Assembly: GCA_944376035.1 (NCBI GenBank)
Contig: CALWBJ010000150.1
Coordinates: 1-5,192, forward strand
Reading direction: 5' to 3'
From: an uncultured Clostridia bacterium
GTDB lineage: Bacteria; Bacillota; Clostridia; Christensenellales; Borkfalkiaceae
Length of the DNA: 5,192 nt
Each line of letters starts with the position of its first letter. The first letter of the stretch is position 1. Shown here one piece after another: positions 1 to 4,852 of the stretch. The notes below the pieces were generated by a model, which saw only the letters and a list, made by a program, of their open reading frames with translations, ran no database searches and had not been told where the DNA came from. Both the position numbers and the translations under genes were made by a program.

Positions 1-113
1 CTGCTACATTAAAAAAGAACCTGGCGTTAATAAACGCCAGGCCTAAAAAAGTTTTGCATTACCAGACACCGCAAGATTTGTTTGAACTAAATCTTAAAAA
101 GTGTTGCTCTTAG
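1..113 (+). CDS. Transposase C-terminus, IS30-like (partial, enters from left edge)
   Basis: Reading from position 3 gives 36 codons without a stop, ending at TAG 111-113; the start lies outside the window. The translated end contains NARPKKVLHYQTPQDLF, which fits the C-terminal signature of IS30-family transposases (N-x-RP-x-K-x-L-x-Y/W-x-TP-x-x-V/L-F), the tail after the DDE catalytic core. None of the catalytic residues are inside the window, so activity and intactness cannot be judged. The stop codon is followed at once by TTTGACAATTCA. The reading frame is denser in G+C than the AT-rich DNA that follows, which fits coding sequence. The family call rests on this short tail only; another DDE transposase or integrase with a similar RP...TP tail is the alternative. 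Confidence 0.72.
   Translation, partial: ATLKKNLALINARPKKVLHYQTPQDLFELNLKKCCS
20..41. repeat. Perfect 9-bp inverted repeat inside the transposase end
   Basis: CCTGGCGTT (20-28) and AACGCCAGG (33-41) pair perfectly around the loop AATA. Read on the + strand no T-run follows, and the hairpin lies inside the open transposase frame, so it is not a terminator of that gene. Read on the - strand it is followed by TTCTTTTTT and has the form of an intrinsic terminator. It could stop antisense transcription into the IS, but no - strand gene is visible to its right. Confidence 0.5.
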
Positions 114-170
114 TTTGACAATTCATCGAGCGCATTTTGTCGGGTTTGGCAATTTTCAATATTAAGAAAT

Positions 171-200
171 ATTTAGAACAAAATAAAATTTAGAACAAAA
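171..200 (+). repeat. 13-bp direct repeat, period 17, upstream of the TauE gene
   Basis: ATTTAGAACAAAA occurs at 171-183 and again at 188-200, separated by TAAA. It lies in the AT-rich spacer between the IS end and the TauE gene. It may be a tandem protein-binding site or simple slippage in low-complexity DNA. The rest of 114-316 shows no clear promoter or RNA gene. Confidence 0.5.
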
Positions 201-316
201 CAATATACTGAAAAATAGTAAAAAAGCAAAAAATATTATAACATAGTAACAACATAATAAATAATAATAAAAAAATAAAAAATTCAGAAAATCATGTATG
301 GAGGAAACAGACCGGA

Positions 317-694
317 ATGGAGTATCTTTGGTATGCGTTATCGGGAATAGCGGGAGGAATTCTCGGAGGAATGGGAATGGGCGGCGGCACTTTGCTGATA
401 CCGCTTTTAAATATTTTCTGCGGTGTCGAGCAACACGCGGCGCAGGCTGTAAATCTTGTAAGTTTTATACCTATGGCAGTAGTTGCCCTTGTAATACATT
501 CGAAAAACAAACTGGTAGGGTATAAGGGAGTACTGTTTATTATAATTCCGGGACTTCTGACATGCGTCGCCGGTTTTTTTCTGGCTAAGAGTATAGACGG
601 CAAATTACTCGCGAGATGTTTCGGAGGCTTTCTCACGGCGCTTTCGGTATTTCAGTTTGTGGCAGGACTTAAACAGACAAAAAACGACAAATAG
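317..694 (+). CDS. Half-length TauE/SafE family membrane protein
   Basis: This 125-aa protein is an inner-membrane protein of the TauE/SafE family (permeases linked to export of sulfite, sulfoacetate or other organic anions). A glycine-rich stretch at residues 10-24 (GG, GG, then G-M-GGG) followed by TLLIPLL matches the family's GxGGGxxxxPxL motif. Hydrophobic segments lie at about 3-31, 43-61, 71-90 and 99-118, with positively charged ends (HSKNK at 61-65, KQTKNDK at the C-terminus). Family members are usually about 250 aa with two such repeats; this one is a single repeat, a form known in Firmicutes where two half-genes often sit side by side and presumably pair. Here no second half is next to it. 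The start ATG 317 is preceded by GGAGGA at 300-305 with an 11-nt spacer; ATG 298 opens a different frame. The substrate cannot be told from sequence. Confidence 0.85.
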   Translation: MEYLWYALSGIAGGILGGMGMGGGTLLIPLLNIFCGVEQHAAQAVNLVSFIPMAVVALVIHSKNKLVGYKGVLFIIIPGLLTCVAGFFLAKSIDGKLLARCFGGFLTALSVFQFVAGLKQTKNDK

Positions 695-878
695 TTTTGT
701 GCATTTTGTATATTGCTTGAAATTGAAAAAAAGTTCTTAAAAAGCAATTAAATGAACAAAAATAATCAAAATCAAAAACAAAAACATGCGAAAATTTTTA
801 TTTTTTTGCCGTATATGAGCGAAGAAAAATATAAAAAAATTTTTAATGTAAAAAAATGCACAAATTTAAAAAAAGGTA

Positions 879-907
879 TGTACAAACACAATATCTTGTG
901 TTATAAT
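879..907 (+). promoter_or_regulatory. Sigma-A-type promoter of the ppx gene (extended -10)
   Basis: The -10 hexamer TATAAT (902-907) is a perfect consensus and is preceded by TG at 899-900, giving an extended -10. A -35-like TGTACA (879-884, 4 of 6 to TTGACA) sits at an ideal 17-nt spacing. Transcription would start near 913-915, about 30 nt before the TTG start. This is the best promoter in the window. Confidence 0.8.
886..901. promoter_or_regulatory. Possible operator: perfect inverted repeat in the ppx promoter
   Basis: ACACAA (886-891) and TTGTGT (896-901) form a perfect 6-bp inverted repeat around TATC. It fills the spacer between -35 and -10 and abuts the TATAAT. A dimeric repressor bound here would block RNA polymerase. 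I cannot assign it to a known regulator: the half-sites resemble Rex-type TTGTG/CACAA but in the opposite order. Chance is possible in AT-rich DNA. Confidence 0.4.
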
Positions 908-933
908 GTGTAAGAATTATAATAAAATAACGC

Positions 934-941
934 AAGGTGAT
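934..941 (+). promoter_or_regulatory. Ribosome binding site that decides a TTG start for ppx
   Basis: AAGGTGAT matches the 3' part of the AGGAGGTGAT complement of 16S rRNA. It lies 4 nt before TTG 946. The longer in-frame start GTG 937 falls inside this site and has no ribosome binding site of its own, so TTG 946 is the better start. Confidence 0.75.
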
Positions 942-945
942 ACAA

Positions 946-2460
946 TTGGAAAAGATAGCGGTAATAGATTTGGGGTCAAACACAGCGAGACTTCTGCTTG
1001 TGAACGTAAAAGAAAACGGACACTTTCAGATAGTTGATCAACTAAAAGAAGCGCCGAGGCTGGGAGAAGGGATGGAGCGCGACGGATTTTTGAAACCCCA
1101 ACGGATACAAGAGACAATAAAGACTCTTAAAATGTTCAGAAAACTATGCGACGCGAACGGAGTGGAAAAGACCATAGCAGTTGCTACCGCGGCGGTTCGC
1201 CGCGCTAAAAACCAGCGCAGTTTTCTTGACGAAGTTTCCGCGACGTGCGGGATAAAACTGCGGGTATTAAGCGCCGAAGAAGAGGCTATGTACGTATACA
1301 GAGGGGTAATCAATACCATGGATATACCCAAGGGGATTATTCTTGAAATCGGCGGCGGAAGCACTAAAATAGTTTATTATAACAGGCGAAATCTGTTAAA
1401 TTATGAGACGTTGCCGTTCGGGGCGATAACATTAACCGAACTTTTCTGTGCAGACGGTTCTTCTCCCGACGAACAGGCTCAGAAAATCGAAGAATTTTTT
1501 ACCGAGCAGTTAAAGCGCATAGAATGGCTCAAAGACGTGGATCCGGAAGTTCAGATGATAGGTGTCGGCGGTTCTTTCAGGAATCTTTGCAGAATGAAAA
1601 AGATAATGATAAAGTATCCTCTAAAAACCATTCATAACTATGTTGTATCGGATACCGATTTTAACCACGTGTATGACCTTTTGAAGAGTCTGGACCTTGA
1701 CCGTAAGAAGAAGATAAAGGGTCTTTCGAGCGGTCGTGCGGACATTCTTCCGAGCGCTCTTGCGGCAATTTCCGCATTTAAAAAATACATGAATCTCGGA
1801 AACGTCGTGATAAGCGGAAGCGGACTCAGAACGGGTATTTTGTTCAATTACGCAATGCCTGTTACGCTGGACAAGCCTATATCTGACGTATTGACGTACA
1901 GTCTCAATACCCTTACGGATTTTTACGGCTGTAATATTGCTCACACCGAACACGTGGTCAATTTATCCATACAATTATTCAAACAATTAAGAGTATTGCA
2001 CAAGTTCCCGAGACAGTATCTGAAAATACTTAAAGTCGCGGCGTATATGTACGATACGGGCAAGAGAGTCGGGTTTTATAATTTTGAAAAACACAGCGGA
2101 TATATAATACTTAACTCAAATATTTACGGATTGAGTCACAGGGATATAGTTATGGCATCGTTTGTAGCGGCAAATACGGCGATAGAGGACATAAATCCGT
2201 TCGACTGGGCAAGATATCGCGACCTTGTAGGAGATGACGATGTCGATTCGGTCAAAAAAATGGGTATAATTCTCCGTATAGCGAGTGCGCTTGACAGAAG
2301 TCTTTCTGCGGTGGTAAAAGGTATAAACTGCGACATTCTCGGCGACTCCGTCATAATGAAAACCGAGGTGGACGGAGACGCGACGCTTGAAATAAACAGC
2401 GCGTTGGAAATCGGCGCGGATTTCAGAAAGATATTTAAGAAAAATCTTGAAATACTTTAA
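946..2460 (+). CDS. ppx: Ppx/GppA exopolyphosphatase family protein
   Basis: Cytoplasmic phosphatase of the Ppx/GppA family (ASKHA fold), expected to remove terminal phosphate from inorganic polyphosphate and/or convert pppGpp to ppGpp. From the TTG start it is 504 aa, the usual length of the long, C-terminally extended form. The N-terminal domain shows DLGSNTARL (8-16, phosphate 1), an ATAAVRRAKN motif, a LSAEEEA motif, LEIGGGST (133-140, phosphate 2), GVGGSF (from 206) and SSGRADILPSA with R264 and D266. The C-terminal helical domain (about 310-504) is the HD-like part: HTEHV (H333, H336), YMYDTG (Y369, D370), EKHSGYII (H383) and ILRIASALDRS. The usual HD (or HE, as in E. coli Ppx) dyad is YD here, so the HD site is probably not a working metal hydrolase. 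It has its own promoter and a terminator right after the stop, so it is monocistronic. Ppx and GppA activities cannot be told apart from sequence; no ppk gene is in the window. Confidence 0.92.
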   Translation: MEKIAVIDLGSNTARLLLVNVKENGHFQIVDQLKEAPRLGEGMERDGFLKPQRIQETIKTLKMFRKLCDANGVEKTIAVATAAVRRAKNQRSFLDEVSATCGIKLRVLSAEEEAMYVYRGVINTMDIPKGIILEIGGGSTKIVYYNRRNLLNYETLPFGAITLTELFCADGSSPDEQAQKIEEFFTEQLKRIEWLKDVDPEVQMIGVGGSFRNLCRMKKIMIKYPLKTIHNYVVSDTDFNHVYDLLKSLDLDRKKKIKGLSSGRADILPSALAAISAFKKYMNLGNVVISGSGLRTGILFNYAMPVTLDKPISDVLTYSLNTLTDFYGCNIAHTEHVVNLSIQLFKQLRVLHKFPRQYLKILKVAAYMYDTGKRVGFYNFEKHSGYIILNSNIYGLSHRDIVMASFVAANTAIEDINPFDWARYRDLVGDDDVDSVKKMGIILRIASALDRSLSAVVKGINCDILGDSVIMKTEVDGDATLEINSALEIGADFRKIFKKNLEIL

Positions 2461-2466
2461 GATTAA

Positions 2467-2505
2467 AAACAAAGACGCCGAAGGGAAAAATTCGGCGTTT
2501 GTTTT
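2467..2505 (+). terminator. Intrinsic terminator of ppx
   Basis: ACGCCGAA (2475-2482) pairs with TTCGGCGT (2491-2498) around an 8-nt loop. After a two-base bulge (2473-2474) the stem continues as AAACAA (2467-2472) with TTGTTT (2499-2504), which also serves as the T-rich tail. It starts 7 nt after the ppx stop codon. Confidence 0.85.
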
Positions 2506-2546
2506 AAACGGATAACCGGTAAATTATAAAAACTATTAAGGTCTTG

Positions 2547-2574
2547 TCGGTATGTGAAAATACATACATGCCGA
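2547..2574 (+). promoter_or_regulatory. Hairpin in the 5' leader of the MreB-like gene
   Basis: TCGGTATGT (2547-2555) pairs with ACATGCCGA (2566-2574), 9 bp around a 10-nt loop. One pair is U-G (2551 with 2570), which is stable only in the + strand RNA, so the structure favours a + strand transcript. No good T-run follows, so it is not a convincing terminator. It lies 13 nt before the GGAGAG ribosome binding site (2588-2593) and could affect mRNA stability or translation. No riboswitch class is recognised. Confidence 0.45.
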
Positions 2575-2599
2575 TTTACTTTTAAACGGAGAGAAAATT

Positions 2600-3607
2600 A
2601 TGGCGTCTGAAAAATTGGCAATAGATTTCGACAGTGCTGTAACAAACATATATAAGATAGGGAGCGGACTGGTTTTAAGCGAACCTACGGTTGCCGCGGT
2701 CGGGGCGGACGCAAAGAGCGAACTCAAAGCGGGCGGTATAGAGGCGCGTAAACTGATAGGTAAGACTGCGGATAATACAAGAATAGTTTTCCCTGTTTTT
2801 GAAGGCGAGATAGTAAACGAGAGAGTAGCGTCGGAGTTGCTTTCTTTTTTCCTGAAAAAAGTGGGTGTGTCAGGCGGATTATCGGGTGTAAGCGCCGTGA
2901 TGAGCGTCCCTTGCGGTACCGAGGAGGAAATGCTTCAAAAATATTATTCGGTAGCCAAAGGCGCGGGAATAGACAAAGTCTGTTTTATTGAAGCGCCCAT
3001 TCTTTCCGCACTCGGTCAGAGATTGCCTCTTTCCGATTCAAGTCCGTGCTTTTTGATTGATATGGCGGGAGGCACTACGAATATTGCCGCGCTTTCGCTT
3101 GACGGTATAATTGTAGGCATTTCGGTGAGTTTGGGCGGAAATAAAATAACTACCGATATTATCGATTATGTTGCAGACGCTTACGGATTGCAGATAGGTT
3201 TGCTTACGGCGGAAAGGCTTAAAAAAGAGATAGGAAGTCTGTCGGAAGGAGACGGGCTGAGCACTGTCGTAAACGGACGCGATCTGCTTTCGGGAACTCC
3301 CCGAGCAGTTTCGTTAAAGGCTTCTGATATTTTGGAACCGGTGAAAATGTATTACGACAAGATAGCGGATATAGCAAAGTCGGTGCTTGTAAAACTTCCT
3401 CCCGAAGTTTCTGCGGAAATAACGCATGCCGGTATTTACGTTTCGGGTGAGGCGTCATCTGTATACGGGCTCGAATCCTACTACCGTAAAAAATTCGGCA
3501 TTCAGATAAACGTCGCGGAAAACGCGGCGATGGCAGTAGCGCTCGGCGGAGGAATTGCCGTGGGGAATTATGATTTACTCAAAAAATTATCCGTTAAGTT
3601 AAAATAA
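2600..3607 (+). CDS. Divergent MreB-like actin homologue
   Basis: 335-aa cytoplasmic actin-fold protein, the normal MreB length. MreB family members polymerise on the inner membrane and steer lateral wall synthesis. MreB-like blocks seen: VLSEPTVAAVGADAK (N-terminal), the SVPCG segment, FIEAPILSALG (129-139, E131 aligns with the catalytic position), IDMAGGTTNIAALS (153-166), GRDLLSGTPRAVSL, a PPEVSAEI segment and VALGGGIAVGN. Nucleotide-binding motifs are altered: phosphate 1 is DFDSAVT (9-15) instead of DLGTANT, phosphate 2 has A156 for the first G and N161 for E, and the adenosine motif is SGEASS (282-287) instead of TGGGAL. It is therefore a divergent paralogue that may bind ATP poorly. 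The C-terminus, DLLKKLSVKLK, is a short basic, potentially amphipathic tail. The start ATG 2600 has GGAGAG 6 nt upstream. The minDE genes follow; mreC and mreD do not. A FtsA/EutJ/DnaK-type ASKHA protein is a less likely alternative. Confidence 0.82.
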   Translation: MASEKLAIDFDSAVTNIYKIGSGLVLSEPTVAAVGADAKSELKAGGIEARKLIGKTADNTRIVFPVFEGEIVNERVASELLSFFLKKVGVSGGLSGVSAVMSVPCGTEEEMLQKYYSVAKGAGIDKVCFIEAPILSALGQRLPLSDSSPCFLIDMAGGTTNIAALSLDGIIVGISVSLGGNKITTDIIDYVADAYGLQIGLLTAERLKKEIGSLSEGDGLSTVVNGRDLLSGTPRAVSLKASDILEPVKMYYDKIADIAKSVLVKLPPEVSAEITHAGIYVSGEASSVYGLESYYRKKFGIQINVAENAAMAVALGGGIAVGNYDLLKKLSVKLK

Positions 3608-3740
3608 ATTTATATATATAGATAAATATAAAGTTTTGGAATACTGAATTTAAAAATAAATCTTTATCAAAATAGTTATGGGATTTTAAACAAATAAGTA
3701 TAAGTTTATAAGTTAAAACGGCATAAAAATAAATTTATAT
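3601..3740 (+). repeat. 15-bp direct repeat bracketing the spacer after the MreB-like gene
   Basis: AAAATAAATTTATAT occurs exactly at 3601-3615, overlapping the MreB-like stop codon, and again at 3726-3740, just before the terminator. The 110 bp between are AT-rich and hold no gene. The repeat consists only of A and T, so chance similarity is a real possibility. Confidence 0.45.
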
Positions 3741-3750
3741 TGAAAGGACT

Positions 3751-3797
3751 AAAAACCGCGCGATTTTGTCAAAATAAGTCAAAAGGCGCGGTTTTTT
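3751..3797 (+). terminator. Strong intrinsic terminator between the MreB-like gene and minD
   Basis: AAAAACCGCGC (3751-3761) pairs perfectly with GCGCGGTTTTT (3786-3796), an 11-bp stem, followed by T to 3797. The 24-nt interior can pair further (TTTTG 3764-3768 with CAAAA 3780-3784) and carries two copies of GTCAAAA (3768-3774, 3778-3784). It lies 144 nt after the MreB-like stop but only 19 nt before the minD ribosome binding site. It either ends the upstream transcript or acts as an attenuator in the minD leader. Confidence 0.85.
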
Positions 3798-3800
3798 ATT

Positions 3801-3809
3801 TGTTAAAAT
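3801..3809 (+). promoter_or_regulatory. Candidate extended -10 promoter of minD
   Basis: TGTTAAAAT fits an extended -10 (TG-N-TAAAAT, 5 of 6 to TATAAT). No -35 is visible at 17-18 nt because that space is the terminator stem. Transcription would start near 3815-3817, at the ribosome binding site GGGAGGT, giving an unusually short leader. This is one of two options for how minD is transcribed. Confidence 0.35.
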
Positions 3810-3830
3810 GAATATCGGGAGGTAAAGGCA

Positions 3831-4619
3831 GTGGCTCAGAAAATCGTAATTACTTCCGGCAAAGGCGGCGTAGGTAAAACCACGGTAACTGCAAATCTCG
3901 GAAGCGCGCTGGCCTCGATGGGGCTAAGCGTCGCGCTTATTGATATAGATTTCGGTCTTAACAATCTCGATGTGGTGATGGGTGTGGAAAATAAAGTCGT
4001 TTACGACATTTCCGATGTTCTTGACGGCAGGTGCAGGGTAAAACAGGCGCTCGTCCAGGATAGAACCAGAAAAAATCTTTACGTTCTGCCTTCTAACGGG
4101 TTAAACGTCAACGCCCAGGTAAGCGGACAGAATATAAAACTGATAATCGAAAGTTTGAATCCGCTTTTTGATTACATACTGCTCGACTGCCCCGCGGGTA
4201 TAGACGTAGGATTTCACAGGGCGGTTTCATGTGCGGACAAGGCGTTTGTGGTTACTACGCCTAATCTTACCAGTCTAAGAGATGCAGACAAGGTTATTTC
4301 AATTCTGCACAGTTATAAACCCGACTATATAGGTTTGATTGTAAACCGTGCCCGAGGCGACCTTATGTTAAGCGATAAAATGATGCGTCCATACGATATA
4401 CAGGCACTTTTAAAAACCGAACTTTTGGGAGTTCTACCGGAAGAAGACACGGTGTTTTTATCCTGCGGATACGGTATCCCGCCAAAGAGCGATTCGGGAA
4501 GGGCTTATAAAATACTTGCAAAAAACGTCCATTCAGGCTCGCGGAAAATTTTTGACGTTACAGGGAAATATTCGGGATTCTGGGGAAGTATAAGAAGGAG
4601 TATAAAAAGAAGCGTATGA
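3831..4619 (+). CDS. minD: Septum-site ATPase MinD
   Basis: 262-aa membrane-binding ATPase of the Min system, which dimerises on the membrane with ATP and keeps the division ring away from the poles; the usual length is about 265-270 aa. The deviant Walker A motif SGKGGVGKTT (9-18) with signature K11 and catalytic K16 is intact, as are the switch I region DIDFGLNNLD (38-47) and the Walker B/switch II DCPAG (119-123). Further MinD blocks are VVYDISDVL, NLYVLP, SLRDADKVISIL and LLGVLPEEDTV. The C-terminus GFWGSIRRSIKRSV (249-262) is a basic amphipathic helix corresponding to the membrane-targeting sequence. GTG 3831 is the start, with GGGAGGT (3817-3823) 7 nt upstream. minE overlaps the stop. 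MinD partners MinC and MinE; no minC is in the window. The MinD-like ParA relatives (FlhG, Soj) are excluded by the C-terminal helix and the minE neighbour. Confidence 0.95.
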   Translation: MAQKIVITSGKGGVGKTTVTANLGSALASMGLSVALIDIDFGLNNLDVVMGVENKVVYDISDVLDGRCRVKQALVQDRTRKNLYVLPSNGLNVNAQVSGQNIKLIIESLNPLFDYILLDCPAGIDVGFHRAVSCADKAFVVTTPNLTSLRDADKVISILHSYKPDYIGLIVNRARGDLMLSDKMMRPYDIQALLKTELLGVLPEEDTVFLSCGYGIPPKSDSGRAYKILAKNVHSGSRKIFDVTGKYSGFWGSIRRSIKRSV

Positions 4620-4852
4620 ATAAACATAAAGCGGAACTTGCACGTATCAAAACTCTGATAGACAGCGACCGTATGAGTACGGGCGACAGTTTCGGCGATC
4701 TGATTATAAGCGATCTGTCAAAATTACTTAATGATTATTTTGATTTCAGACAAAGTCCTTCTCTGTCTATAACCAAAGAGGGGGACGGATTCAGAGTAAA
4801 CATTTCTCTTTACGCTACCAGAATAAAAAATTTCGGAACTTTACCTAAATAA
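4616..4852 (+). CDS. minE: Cell division topological specificity factor MinE
   Basis: 78-aa protein of MinE type. MinE stimulates MinD ATPase at the membrane and displaces MinC, giving the division site its position. The N-terminal AELARIKTLIDSDRM (6-20) matches the MinD-contact helix (A/K-E-R-L/I-K-x-L-x-x-x-D-R). The middle helix DLSKLLNDYFDF (33-44) matches the DI-x-V-x-x-KY helix of the dimerisation domain, and SLSITKEGDGF then RVNISL (49-65) are the beta strands. It lacks the hydrophobic extreme N-terminal membrane segment of E. coli MinE (MALLDFF-type) and begins with the polar MNKHK. ATG 4616 overlaps the minD TGA as ATGA, which indicates translational coupling; AAGGAG at 4595-4600 is too far upstream (15 nt) to act alone. 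Sequence similarity is modest, so the call leans on the minD neighbour. Confidence 0.82.
   Translation: MNKHKAELARIKTLIDSDRMSTGDSFGDLIISDLSKLLNDYFDFRQSPSLSITKEGDGFRVNISLYATRIKNFGTLPK

Larger units (their letters stand above)
1..160 (+). mobile_element. Right end of a probable IS30-like insertion sequence
   Basis: The transposase tail ends at 113, and the moderately GC-containing sequence continues to about 155-160 (GAGCGC at 128-133, GTCGGG at 139-144). Beyond that point the DNA becomes almost purely A and T. In IS30-type elements the transposase stop lies close to the right terminal inverted repeat, so the IS boundary is inferred to lie between 114 and about 160. The exact end cannot be fixed because the left inverted repeat and the target duplication are not visible here. 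Confidence 0.45.

Noticed and set aside
12..165. Possible small RNA or leader on the - strand, ending at the hairpin 20-41 with its T-run, including a 13-codon frame (MRSMNCQTKSNTF).
   Set aside because: The + strand frame 3-113 reads as a transposase tail, which explains the composition; there is no - strand promoter or ribosome binding site.
712..748. Inverted repeat ATTGCTT / AAGCAAT after the TauE gene, considered as its terminator.
   Set aside because: The stem is only 7 bp and AT-rich with a 23-nt loop, and no T-run follows.
752..913. Open frame of 53 codons (ATG 752 to TAA 911) rich in Asn, Gln and Lys.
   Set aside because: There is no ribosome binding site, the composition simply mirrors AT-rich DNA, and its end runs through the ppx promoter, so it is very likely a chance frame.
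937..945. GTG 937 as the start of ppx.
   Set aside because: It lies inside the AAGGTGAT ribosome binding site that serves TTG 946, and family proteins begin right before the IAVIDLGSN segment.
1038..1364. Long - strand open frame opposite ppx, and similar ones opposite the MreB-like gene.
   Set aside because: They are shadows of well-supported + strand genes, with no ribosome binding sites and no recognisable motifs.
2499..2530. Promoter TTGTTT (2499-2504) with TATAAA (2525-2530) for the MreB-like gene.
   Set aside because: The spacer of 20 nt is too long and the -35 overlaps the ppx terminator tail; not strong enough to annotate.
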